From Gelidibacter salicanalis (lineage in GTDB: Bacteria > Bacteroidota > Bacteroidia > Flavobacteriales > Flavobacteriaceae), in assembly GCF_007997285.1 (NCBI RefSeq), contig NZ_VORX01000001.1, positions 248,001-312,000 on the forward strand: 64,000 nt of DNA, read 5' to 3'. The position numbers and the translations under genes are program-made. How positions within the stretch are numbered: the first letter of the stretch is position 1; each line of letters starts with the position of its first letter. Below are positions 1 to 8,350 of the stretch, piece after piece. Under the pieces are notes generated by a model, which had not been told where the DNA came from, did no database searches, and saw only the letters and a list, made by a program, of their open reading frames with translations.

Positions 1-581
1 CCATCCCACTATTAAAACAGTTGGAAGTAGAAGCAGACTATCCACAAAACATCATCTATGCCCAATCTAACTTAATGAATGCATATTACCAATTGGAAAA
101 ATATAAGGATGCGGAAAATTATGCTGAGAAAGTATTATCCAATTCTAAGTTAGACAATAAGGTGAAAAGTGATGCTCAGATTATCATTGCCCGTTCAGCC
201 ATAAAAACTGGGAATGAATCTAAAGCAAAATCAGCTTACGCCACGGTTGAAAAAATTGCCACGGGAGCTTTAGCCGCAGAAGCCTTGTACTACAACGCTT
301 ACTTTAAAAACAAAGAAGGGAGTTATGCACAATCTAATACTACAGCGCAACGTTTGGCTAAAGATTTTAGCAGTTATAAATATTATAGTGCCAAAGGTTT
401 GGTGCTGATGGCTAAAAATTTCTATGCGTTAAAAGATGCCTTCCAAGCCACCTATATTTTAGAAAGCGTCATCTCTAACTTTCCGGAATTTAAGGATGTA
501 GTTCAAGAAGCTAGAACACAATTGAGCATCATCAAAGCGGAAGAAGCAAAAACAAATTCATCAATAAATCCTGAAAATTAA
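1..581 (+). CDS. TPR-repeat protein, C-terminal part (5' end outside window)
   Basis: The reading frame is open from the first bases of the window, so the gene begins upstream; the TTG near position 21 is probably an internal Leu codon, not a start. About 190 residues are visible. They are helical and rich in Ala, Lys and Tyr, with the alternation of small and aromatic residues expected of tetratricopeptide repeats (for example the stretches around AENYAEKVL and AEALYYNAYF). The C-terminus is Lys/Glu/Asn-rich. TPR proteins are scaffolds for protein assembly. The gene lies 77 bp upstream of an outer-membrane barrel gene on the same strand, which suggests a shared envelope role, but the specific function is not known. 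Confidence 0.75.
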   Translation, partial: IPLLKQLEVEADYPQNIIYAQSNLMNAYYQLEKYKDAENYAEKVLSNSKLDNKVKSDAQIIIARSAIKTGNESKAKSAYATVEKIATGALAAEALYYNAYFKNKEGSYAQSNTTAQRLAKDFSSYKYYSAKGLVLMAKNFYALKDAFQATYILESVISNFPEFKDVVQEARTQLSIIKAEEAKTNSSINPEN

Positions 582-658
582 ATTGAATAATTCTAAATGT
601 GTTGTAATCACAACTCTAGGAACAAAAATTAGAATTTCGGAATTTAACACTCATACAC

Positions 659-2383
659 ATGCTAAATAAAATCAAATATATTTTTACCCTTGCAGTCGTC
701 ACCAGTGCTGCAACAGTTGCACAAGAACGTACAAAGGATACTTTAGACACTGAAGTGGTTACGGTAGTCAAGGCTTACACGCCTACTGTGGCAGACGCTT
801 TTAAAATTAAGGAAACGCCGGTTTTAGATGATGATACCAATACCACAAAAAAAGAGATCAAGTACAATATTTTCTCAATCCCGGTAGCTTCAACATTTAC
901 GCCTGCCAAAGGAAAAGCGGCAACGGTTAATAAGGCTAAAGCTGTCAAATTGTACGATAATTACGCTTCGTTAGGCTTAGGGACCTATACTTCTATTTTA
1001 GGTGAAGTGTATCTCAACCATGAGCTGGGTAGAGGAGAACACATTGGTGGTTCCTTAACACATCATTCTTCTAGTGGTGGCATTGATGAGGTATTGCTTG
1101 ATGACGATTTTATCGACACCCAGTTGAACGTTAACTACAGCAAAAAACTTCGGGATCTATCTTGGACGGTAGATGCTGGCGGACTTTATCAAAAATTTAA
1201 TTGGTACGGATTGCCTCAGCCTTATTTTAATGCGGCAACCGCTGAAACTATTGATGGCAATCACGCGTTTCACGGTGGAAATGTAGGTGGAAAAGTAAAG
1301 TTACACGACTATTTATTAAAGGATGCTAGTGCGCGTTACAGAAGGTTTGGAGACAACCAAGGCTCTGGGGAAAACCGATTTGTGGTAAAAGCGTCAGCAG
1401 ACTTGCCAATTCAGGATGAATTAATTTCAACAGAAGTGATGGTCGATTATATTAGCGGTTCTTTTGAAAGAGATTTTTATACCAATACTGCCGTAGATTA
1501 TGGCAATGTAGCTTTTGGTATTGCGCCAAGTTATCAGCTTACCCAAGACGATTTAACACTTAATTTAGGAGTCAAATTGGTCTATATGAACGATACTGAA
1601 GCTAGCGATGGTAGCTTCTTTATCTATCCCAACATTACCGCATCCTATCGATTGATTGACGAATTGATGATTGCTTTTGGTGGTCTGGAAGGTGGCTTAA
1701 ACCAAAATTCATATTATGATTTAGCGCAGGTCAATCCGTATGTGTCGCCTACACTTTACATCACACCTACAGACCAAAAATATAAAGGTTATGTTGGTTT
1801 AAAAGGGAAATTGTCCAACAGCATTGGCTATAGCGTAAATGGTGGATATATGAATGAGGCTAATAAAGCCTTATATATGGCAAATCCGGTAGTGATAGGC
1901 GCTACTGAAGATTATCAACATGGGAATTCTTTTGGAGTTGTCTACGATGATGTTAAAACAATTTCTTTTGCCGGCGAAGTAAATGTGGATGTCAACAGAA
2001 ACTTCAAATTAGGAGTTAAAGCAGAATATTTCTCTTATAGTACAGATGCGCAGGCCGAAGCTTGGAATCTTCCGAACCTTAAAGCATCATTATTTTTAGA
2101 TTATCAAATTGACGAAAATTGGTTTGCTGGTGCAGGCTTGTTTTATGTAGGAGAACGCCAGGATCAATACCATGTCACCAATTTTTCTGGACCAATCATG
2201 CAAAAGATGACTTTAGATAGTTATTTCGATGCCAATGCACATGTAGGCTACCGTCTTAATGATCAGCTGTCTTTCTATATTAAGGCTAACAATATTGCCA
2301 ATCAAGAATACCAACGTTGGCTAAACACTCCGGTACAAGGCATACAAGCCTTGGCAGGAGCAACCTACCAATTCGATTTTTAA
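659..2383 (+). CDS. Outer-membrane beta-barrel protein, TonB-dependent-receptor-like, without plug
   Basis: 574 residues with a Sec signal peptide (cleavage probably after residues VAQ, about 21). The mature N-terminus has a TonB-box-like hydrophobic stretch (TEVVTVVKAY). The rest alternates polar and hydrophobic residues with many Tyr, Gly and Asn, and ends in a terminal Phe after an aromatic-rich strand, as expected of an outer-membrane barrel. The last strands (YIKANNIANQEYQ) resemble the end of TonB-dependent receptors. At 574 residues it is shorter than classic receptors (700-1000) and no plug domain is evident, so it may be a barrel that uses a separate partner. The upstream TPR protein is a possible partner. 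Substrate unknown. Confidence 0.75.
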   Translation: MLNKIKYIFTLAVVTSAATVAQERTKDTLDTEVVTVVKAYTPTVADAFKIKETPVLDDDTNTTKKEIKYNIFSIPVASTFTPAKGKAATVNKAKAVKLYDNYASLGLGTYTSILGEVYLNHELGRGEHIGGSLTHHSSSGGIDEVLLDDDFIDTQLNVNYSKKLRDLSWTVDAGGLYQKFNWYGLPQPYFNAATAETIDGNHAFHGGNVGGKVKLHDYLLKDASARYRRFGDNQGSGENRFVVKASADLPIQDELISTEVMVDYISGSFERDFYTNTAVDYGNVAFGIAPSYQLTQDDLTLNLGVKLVYMNDTEASDGSFFIYPNITASYRLIDELMIAFGGLEGGLNQNSYYDLAQVNPYVSPTLYITPTDQKYKGYVGLKGKLSNSIGYSVNGGYMNEANKALYMANPVVIGATEDYQHGNSFGVVYDDVKTISFAGEVNVDVNRNFKLGVKAEYFSYSTDAQAEAWNLPNLKASLFLDYQIDENWFAGAGLFYVGERQDQYHVTNFSGPIMQKMTLDSYFDANAHVGYRLNDQLSFYIKANNIANQEYQRWLNTPVQGIQALAGATYQFDF

Positions 2384-2388
2384 TAACT

Positions 2389-2404
2389 CCCCGCGAGAGC
2401 GGGG
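2389..2404. repeat. GC-rich hairpin just after the barrel gene
   Basis: A perfect 6-bp stem (CCCCGC/GCGGGG) with loop GAGA, followed by ACCTCAT, starts 5 bp after the stop codon. It has no T-run. The motif CCCGC-loop-GCGGG followed by CTCAT is also the core of the tandem repeat near 58.5 kb. Confidence 0.6.
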
Positions 2405-2451
2405 ACCTCATACAAGAATTACAAACGCATGTCAATGCGATATTGTAACAG

Positions 2452-2486
2452 AAAAGCATCCAAAATTTGGATGCTTTTCTTATTTT
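2452..2486 (+). terminator. Rho-independent terminator
   Basis: A perfect 10-bp stem (AAAAGCATCC with GGATGCTTTT, 7-nt loop) is followed by a T-rich run. It would end the transcript of the barrel gene. Confidence 0.8.
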
Positions 2487-2523
2487 TACTTAACAATCAC
2501 TACGAACACTAACCATCTCCAAA

Positions 2524-4140
2524 ATGAAAAAACTAGTTTTATTACTTCTCATCGTCACTATTTTCTCTTGTGAAAACGAAAAGGTAGAAGTCGATTCCAT
2601 CGTCATTAATGCTAATGTCTACACTGTAGATGATGCTTTTGGAAAAGCCGAAGCCTTTGCCGTGAAAGATGGAAAATTTTTAGAGATCGGTAGTTCAGAG
2701 GCCATCCAAGAAAAATATGCATCCGCCAATGTCATCGATGCCAACGGACAAACCATCGTACCGGGCTTTATTGATGCCCATTGCCACTTTTTAGGAATGG
2801 GACTTAACCAACAATCGGTAGATTTAGTGGGCACTAAGAGTTTTGAAGAAATTATTGAGCGCATCAGCACGTTTCAGAATGAAAAAAACCTCGATTTTAT
2901 ATTAGGCCGTGGGTGGGATCAAAATCATTGGGAAGTGAAAGAGTTCCCTAATAAAGCATTATTGGACGAATTATATCCTGACACACCAATTGCTTTAACC
3001 CGTATTGATGGTCACGCCATTTTGGTAAACCAAGCTGCATTAGATCTAGGAAATGTCACTGTGGACAGTAAAGTTGATGGTGGCGAAGTAGTCATCGAAA
3101 ACGGACAATTAACGGGAGTTTTGGTCGATAATGCTGAGAACTTAGTAATGAACCATTGGCCAAAATCATCTCAGCAAGAGATGATCAATGCGCTTTTAGA
3201 TGCCCAAAAAATATGTTTTGATTACGGATTAACGACCGTTGACGACGCTGGTCTTTCTCGACAAGCTATTGAGTTGATTGATAGTTTACAGCAAACAGGA
3301 GATTTGAGTATTCGCGTATATGCGATGGTGTCAGGATCTAAAGAAAATGTTGATTACTACCTGAAAAAAGGGCCTAGCAAAACAGATAAGCTAAACGTGA
3401 GTAGTTTTAAATTCTATGCCGATGGTGCTTTAGGATCACGAGGCGCGATGTTAAGAAAACCTTATATTGACAAGCCAAATCATTTTGGTTTAATGGTAAC
3501 AGATTTAGAAACCTTTAATAATGCGGCACAACGCATTGCCAATTCAGACTTTCAAATGAATACACATGCCATTGGCGACTCTGCCAATCATGCCGTGTTA
3601 AATACCTATAACAAAGTTCTAAAAGACAAGGCAGACAGACGTTGGCGCGTGGAACATGCACAAATTATTTCTCCAGCAGATTTTGAACTGTATAAAACGA
3701 TCATGCCGTCTATACAGCCCACTCATGCGACCTCTGATATGTATTGGGCTGAAGACCGATTAGGATCAGAAAGAGTAAAAGGTGCTTATGCCTACAAGCA
3801 ACTGTTGGATGCCTACGGGAAAGTGGCCTTAGGGACGGATTTTCCGGTGGAACAGGTGAGTCCATTTTTGACCTTTTACGCAGCCGTTGCGCGTCAGGAT
3901 TTAGAAAAGTTTCCTAAAGACGGCTATCAAATGGAGAATGCCTTAACACGAGAAGAAACATTACGAGGGATGACCATTTGGGGAGCGTATTCAAACTTTG
4001 AGGAAAAGGAAAAAGGTAGCATTGAAAAAGGGAAATTCGCAGATTTTATCATCCTTGACAAAGACATCATGACGGTTGAAGTACATGATATTCCCAATAT
4101 TAAAGTTCAGAAGACTTTTGTGGGCGGGGTGAAGCAATAA
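2524..4140 (+). CDS. Amidohydrolase family lipoprotein (YtcJ-like, amidohydrolase 3)
   Basis: 538 residues. The N-terminus is a lipoprotein signal with lipobox Cys16 (IFSC), so the protein is probably periplasmic and membrane-anchored. Metal-dependent hydrolase motifs are in order: DAHCHF (HxH at 86-88), DGHA (162-165), a Lys-containing FKFYADGA (295-302), HAIGD (348-352), RVEHAQ (375-380) and GTDFPVE (437-443). Length and motif order fit the YtcJ/amidohydrolase-3 group, which hydrolyses amide or N-formyl bonds in small molecules; the substrate cannot be read from sequence. The gene is monocistronic, with a terminator upstream and a repeat-rich convergent interval downstream. Confidence 0.9.
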   Translation: MKKLVLLLLIVTIFSCENEKVEVDSIVINANVYTVDDAFGKAEAFAVKDGKFLEIGSSEAIQEKYASANVIDANGQTIVPGFIDAHCHFLGMGLNQQSVDLVGTKSFEEIIERISTFQNEKNLDFILGRGWDQNHWEVKEFPNKALLDELYPDTPIALTRIDGHAILVNQAALDLGNVTVDSKVDGGEVVIENGQLTGVLVDNAENLVMNHWPKSSQQEMINALLDAQKICFDYGLTTVDDAGLSRQAIELIDSLQQTGDLSIRVYAMVSGSKENVDYYLKKGPSKTDKLNVSSFKFYADGALGSRGAMLRKPYIDKPNHFGLMVTDLETFNNAAQRIANSDFQMNTHAIGDSANHAVLNTYNKVLKDKADRRWRVEHAQIISPADFELYKTIMPSIQPTHATSDMYWAEDRLGSERVKGAYAYKQLLDAYGKVALGTDFPVEQVSPFLTFYAAVARQDLEKFPKDGYQMENALTREETLRGMTIWGAYSNFEEKEKGSIEKGKFADFIILDKDIMTVEVHDIPNIKVQKTFVGGVKQ

Positions 4141-4156
4141 TTCAGAGCGATGATTT

Positions 4157-4254
4157 CACAGAGTCACGCAGAGCACCACTGAGTTACACGGAATACCAAT
4201 GTTTAACAAAATTCTCCGTGTAACTCTGTGCATTCTCCGCGCATCTCTGCGCAA
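4157..4254. repeat. Inverted pair of 10-bp-period repeats in a convergent gap
   Basis: The right arm (4214-4254) reads as four near-identical units: CTCCGTGTAA, CTCTGTGCATT, CTCCGCGCAT, CTCTGCGCAA. The left arm (4157-4192) carries the same family in inverse orientation (it contains GAGTTACACGGA). The arms could fold into a long imperfect hairpin between the convergent amidohydrolase and methyltransferase genes and may act as a bidirectional terminator. A relative of the unit lies at 9709-9748. Confidence 0.75.
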
Positions 4255-4258
4255 TAAA

Positions 4259-4954
4259 TTAAAATATCCGCGCCAAATAATCATAATGATCACCCTCCAT
4301 CGCCAATTCGCAAGTTAACCCCACAGATTCGCAAGCGGTGGCCAGCGTTTCAAAATCTAAGTACAACCAGGTAATTAAGGGTTCTGATTCGCCTTTATAA
4401 CTTAATAAGTAATCCAGTTCACCGTAATAATTAGAATGTAAATCTTGCCAATACCCACCGTCGTCGTCCTCATACATGTATTTGATATCTGTAGAATCAA
4501 TCAAAATTTGACCGTTAGGATTTAAAAGTGTTTTAAGATGCTTTAAATAAAGCGGCGTTTTATCCAGTTCCTGAAAAATTCCTGTACCATTCATCATTAA
4601 TAAAATGGTGTCAAACGTTTCTGTTTCGTCTAAAACAGAAATTAACTGGGCGTTTTTTACGCCACGTCTTTTGGACACTTCAATAGCGCCCTTAGACACA
4701 TCAATAGCTTTTACCTCCAAACCTTGTTCTTGCAAATATAAGCTGTGAATGCCGGCACCACACCCCACATCTAAAACTTTTCCCCGGGCCAATTGCAACG
4801 CTTTCTGTTCAAGTTGGGACATGTCTGAGAATTCTCTAAACAGGTAGGTGAGGGGGAGCTCATCATCGTCAGAAATATTGGTAGAGGTAATGATGTCTTC
4901 CGTAAAATTACCGTTAAGGTAATCGAGTAATGCGGTTCCGAAGAGGTCTTTCAT
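4259..4954 (-). CDS. Class I SAM-dependent methyltransferase
   Basis: 231 residues. Motif I (VLDVGCGAG, residues 60-68) is followed by a second acidic motif (VKAIDVS) and a DTILLM-type motif IV, the standard Rossmann-type SAM-binding order. The N-terminal 40 residues are acidic. There is no signal peptide, so it is cytoplasmic. The substrate cannot be inferred; the closest general class is small-molecule or ubiquinone/tellurite-type methyltransferases. It is a single gene, convergent with the amidohydrolase, with about 320 bp of non-coding DNA upstream. Confidence 0.85.
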   Translation of the reverse strand: MKDLFGTALLDYLNGNFTEDIITSTNISDDDELPLTYLFREFSDMSQLEQKALQLARGKVLDVGCGAGIHSLYLQEQGLEVKAIDVSKGAIEVSKRRGVKNAQLISVLDETETFDTILLMMNGTGIFQELDKTPLYLKHLKTLLNPNGQILIDSTDIKYMYEDDDGGYWQDLHSNYYGELDYLLSYKGESEPLITWLYLDFETLATACESVGLTCELAMEGDHYDYLARIF

Positions 4955-5272
4955 TAAAAGTGAGTTTATGTTTCCGCAGTCCCGAAAATCTTAAGATTTA
5001 AGTTATAGCGTACGATGGCATTTCAGGCTATTTGTAATCGCTGTCAAAGATAAGAATAAGCAGAATAAAACCTTGATTGAGATCTTAAATTAAATTATCG
5101 ATACTTTAATAGCCTATAATTTAAAAATAGCGTCAGAGTTGTAATAGAGTTTCCAAATTGGGATTGAAAAAATTAGAGCAAAATCCTTATCTTTCCTTAA
5201 AAATCAGCACAAGCTCTTCTTGGCATAACTTGTGTTGGAAGATGATACTCCGTACAAGTAATAAAGTTTCAA
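4955..5272. other. Gene-free interval between divergent genes
   Basis: About 318 AT-rich bases with no open frame of note. On the plus strand TATCTTTC at 5189-5196 is one mismatch from the Bacteroidota -7 box, with a TTG at 5164-5166 (spacing 22), a possible promoter for the following gene. Confidence 0.5.
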
Positions 5273-6172
5273 ATGAAAAAAATTCTCCTGATTATTATAA
5301 TCACTTTAATAGGCACCAATTCTAGTGTTGCACAAGAATGGATGACCTCGCTCGATGCTGCTAAGCGCATCGCTCTAATTCAGGATAAGCTACTCTTTAT
5401 GGTTTGGGAAGATGCGGCAACCATACCGTATCCAGTAATTGTTAATGATACTGCGGGCAATGAACTTGTTTTTGAAGATCTTTTTGATCATCAGGAAATC
5501 AATAGAATTCTTTGGGAATATTTTGTACCGGTCAAAGTGAGTGAAAACCTTTACGCTGAGCTGTTTGATGACATTAAAGACATCAGAAGTAAAACCTATA
5601 TTGAGCAGTTTGAAGATGATAACATCAAAATCATGGATGTTAATGGGATGATTGTTAATACTTCCAATTCGCCTGAAGCCTTTTTTAATCTGACAGAATT
5701 TATTACGAATTATGCCATCAACACAGCCTATTTAAAAAGTGAACTGGATAATTACTCCCAACGACCAGATTTCAATTCGGCCTACAGACTAGCCTCAAAA
5801 TATTTTGATTACGCCATTTTGGTTGGTAAAGATGTACGGGCCGATGTCATACAAGTAGCAAGCATGTATTTAGATAATGCGGACCGCTTTTTACTGACAA
5901 GCGGGCTACAAGATAAAGCACATTTAAGCCGTAAAATTGAATTATTAAGACTGTCAGAATATCTTATTCAAGATAAACCAAGAAAGGTGTTACGAGCTTT
6001 AAAAAAGTTGGATCTTTCTGAAATAGATGCATCTAACCAGGATTTGCTTTCCTTTTTATATTATACGGCTTATGTTTTAAATAAGGATAAAAAGAATGCT
6101 GAAGCGTGGAAAAGTAAGGTTTCTTCTGTAAATTTGAAAAGAGCAGAATTAATTAGAAACATTAATCTGTAG
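5273..6172 (+). CDS. Secreted thioredoxin-fold-like protein without CXXC
   Basis: 299 residues with a Sec signal peptide (cleavage probably after VAQ, about 21). The mature start (EWMTSLDAAKRIALIQDK) matches the layout of thioredoxin-like proteins, where a Trp/Ala-rich helix precedes the first strand (LLFMVWED). The CXXC that would follow is absent, so oxidoreductase activity is unlikely. The C-terminal half is helical with TPR-like spacing. It lies 4 bp upstream of the sterol-desaturase gene, so the two are probably co-transcribed. Function unknown; a periplasmic binding or scaffold role is possible. Confidence 0.6.
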   Translation: MKKILLIIIITLIGTNSSVAQEWMTSLDAAKRIALIQDKLLFMVWEDAATIPYPVIVNDTAGNELVFEDLFDHQEINRILWEYFVPVKVSENLYAELFDDIKDIRSKTYIEQFEDDNIKIMDVNGMIVNTSNSPEAFFNLTEFITNYAINTAYLKSELDNYSQRPDFNSAYRLASKYFDYAILVGKDVRADVIQVASMYLDNADRFLLTSGLQDKAHLSRKIELLRLSEYLIQDKPRKVLRALKKLDLSEIDASNQDLLSFLYYTAYVLNKDKKNAEAWKSKVSSVNLKRAELIRNINL

Positions 6173-6176
6173 ACTA

Positions 6177-7022
6177 ATGGAAAGCATTATAAACTATTTC
6201 GAAACCATTCCTTCCCTCCACAGAAGCTTGATTCTTGTGGGTGGGATAACGCTGTTCTGGCTTTTGGAAGGTGTTTTGCCACTATTTAAGTTTACCTACA
6301 AGAAATGGAATCATGCGCTTCCAAACATTTTTTTTACGCTGACCACGGTGGGGATTAATTTCGGATTGGCATTTTTATTATTGCACACTGCAGACTGGGT
6401 TAAAATGAATGATTTCGGAATCATCAATTGGTTGCCGGAAATGCCTCTATGGCTGTATGCTTTGTTAGGTGTAATGCTTCTTGATTTTGTGGGAGCCTAT
6501 TTGCCTCACTATGTAGAGCACAAAGTGAAAGTGTTGTGGATGGTGCATTTGGTACATCATACAGATCATAATGTGGATACTACAACGGCCAATAGACATC
6601 ATCCATTAGAAAGTGTGATCCGTTTTGCGTTTACGCTTTTCGGCGTGTTTATCATCGGGACGCCCATTGCTTTGGTGTTTTTATACCAATCCATGTCTCT
6701 AATTGCTACTCAGTTTACCCATGCCAATATTAAAATGCCAAGAAAACTGGATTCAGTAATGAGCTATGTTTTGGTATCTCCAGACATGCATAAGGTGCAT
6801 CATCACTATGTGTTGCCTTATACCGATAGTAATTTCGGCAATATCTTCTCAATATGGGACCGCATGTTTGGAACTTTTATGGTTTTAGATAGAGAAAAGA
6901 TCATCTATGGGGTAGATACGTTTCCGGATGAAGTTGCCAATGGAAACATCGGTGAACTCTTAAAACAACCGTTTCATAAATACAGAAAGCCAACCACTGA
7001 TAGCATTGAAGCGGTGGAATAA
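6177..7022 (+). CDS. Sterol desaturase / fatty acid hydroxylase family membrane protein
   Basis: 281 residues, several hydrophobic membrane segments (about 17-38, 51-71, 90-110, 150-172). The di-iron histidine clusters of the family are present: HYVEH (111-115), HLVHH (124-128), a further HH at 141-142 and HKVHHH (205-210). These enzymes hydroxylate or desaturate lipids with O2. The lipid substrate is not predictable; in flavobacteria, carotenoid, sterol-like or sphingolipid/flexirubin tails are possible. It follows the preceding secreted protein by 4 bp and is probably in one operon with it. Confidence 0.9.
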   Translation: MESIINYFETIPSLHRSLILVGGITLFWLLEGVLPLFKFTYKKWNHALPNIFFTLTTVGINFGLAFLLLHTADWVKMNDFGIINWLPEMPLWLYALLGVMLLDFVGAYLPHYVEHKVKVLWMVHLVHHTDHNVDTTTANRHHPLESVIRFAFTLFGVFIIGTPIALVFLYQSMSLIATQFTHANIKMPRKLDSVMSYVLVSPDMHKVHHHYVLPYTDSNFGNIFSIWDRMFGTFMVLDREKIIYGVDTFPDEVANGNIGELLKQPFHKYRKPTTDSIEAVE

Positions 7023-7037
7023 TTCTTCGGACGCCTT

Positions 7038-8342
7038 TTATGGATATAAGGTATACCGTTTTCTAACGTCCTTAAATTCTTGAAGTCCTTTGGCCCAAGT
7101 CGCTTTTATTTCTTTTTCAGAAAGACCTTGTTCAATTTGTTTTTGAAGTTGTGATGTGCCCGCTAATTTCACAAAAAACGAATTGAAAAATTTGGTTTTA
7201 TTATTTGAATGGGCATAGGCATCAATCACATATACTAAATTAATTCCAGGTTTAACAACAGCTTGGGTCAAATCTCTCCCATAACACATTTTGCCTAACT
7301 GTGGCGGTGCTGTTGCACCAGGTTTAGACTGTGGTGTGAAACGATAATCAAAATGGTTTTTATCTAAATCTGGACTTCCAAAAACTTGAAATTGGGTGTC
7401 GGTGCCACGACCAACGCTGACATTGGTGCCTTCAAAAAAGCATAAGCTCGGGTATAATGCAATGGATTGATCATTTGGTAAATTTGGCGAAGGTTTTATT
7501 GGTAAGCTATAAGGCAGGTCATGTGTGTAATTTTCCATTGAAATGACTGTCAAGTCACACTGAATGCCGTTTTTTAACCATTTTTCGCCGTTGATCATTT
7601 GAGCGTATTCCGCAATTGTCATTCCGTGCGCAATTGGGATAGGGTGCATGCCCACAAAACTGGTATGTGCTTTTTCTAAAATTGGGCCATCTATGTAATG
7701 GCCGTTCGGATTTGGTTTGTCTAAAATCAGTAATGGAATTTTGGCTTCGGCACAGGCTTCCATCACATAATGTAAAGTGGAGATATACGTGTAGAAACGC
7801 ACGCCCACATCTTGAATATCAAAAACCATAATATCCAAACCTTCAAGTTGTGCAGGTTTCGGTTTTTTATTATCACCATATAAAGAGATGATTGGCAACC
7901 TCGTTTTAGGGTCTAAGCCATCTTTAATTTCTTCGCCAGCATCTGCCGTGCCTCTAAATCCGTGTTCTGGAGAAAATACTTTTTTCACATCAATGTTCAA
8001 GCTTAACAATGAATCTACGAGGTGCGTATAAGCAGCGTCTTTATCGTTCTTACGCTTGCTATCTTTAAAAATTACACTCGATTGATTGCCCACAAAGCCC
8101 ACACGTTTACCTTTTAATAATTTTAAGTAATTCTCTGTTCGATTGGCGCCAACTTTTATAGGCTGCTGGCTCAAGTCTGCGGTTAGCGATTCATTTTTTA
8201 TGATCTCCGGCCCATGTTCATCGCTCTTAATACTTCGTTCTGGATACTTAGTACTACTAGCCCCATTCCCACAGGAAATCAAAATCAAAACAAGTCCTAT
8301 TATTATCGGGAAAAACGTATTTTTGAACATCTTTAATCGCAT
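7038..8342 (-). CDS. namZ: DUF1343 lipoprotein, NamZ-type exo-beta-N-acetylmuramidase
   Basis: 434 residues. The N-terminus is a lipoprotein signal with lipobox Cys24 (LISC). Diagnostic DUF1343 segments are present: VGFVGNQSSV, FSPEHGFRG, MVFDIQDVGVRFYTY, LDKPNPNG and EGTNVSVGRGTDTQF. Characterised DUF1343 members release N-acetylmuramic acid from non-reducing ends of peptidoglycan fragments. An alternative start 12 bp inside (Met5, position 8330) is possible. The start is only 8 bp from the divergent permease gene. Together with Mpl further downstream it points to murein turnover. Confidence 0.85.
   Translation of the reverse strand: MRLKMFKNTFFPIIIGLVLILISCGNGASSTKYPERSIKSDEHGPEIIKNESLTADLSQQPIKVGANRTENYLKLLKGKRVGFVGNQSSVIFKDSKRKNDKDAAYTHLVDSLLSLNIDVKKVFSPEHGFRGTADAGEEIKDGLDPKTRLPIISLYGDNKKPKPAQLEGLDIMVFDIQDVGVRFYTYISTLHYVMEACAEAKIPLLILDKPNPNGHYIDGPILEKAHTSFVGMHPIPIAHGMTIAEYAQMINGEKWLKNGIQCDLTVISMENYTHDLPYSLPIKPSPNLPNDQSIALYPSLCFFEGTNVSVGRGTDTQFQVFGSPDLDKNHFDYRFTPQSKPGATAPPQLGKMCYGRDLTQAVVKPGINLVYVIDAYAHSNNKTKFFNSFFVKLAGTSQLQKQIEQGLSEKEIKATWAKGLQEFKDVRKRYTLYP
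8318..8325 (+). promoter_or_regulatory. -7 box for the permease gene, inside namZ
   Basis: TATTTTTG matches TAnnTTTG exactly and lies 26 bp before the TTG start of the permease. It is inside the 5' coding part of the opposite-strand namZ. No clear -33 TTG is seen. Confidence 0.5.
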
Positions 8343-8350
8343 TTTAAATT

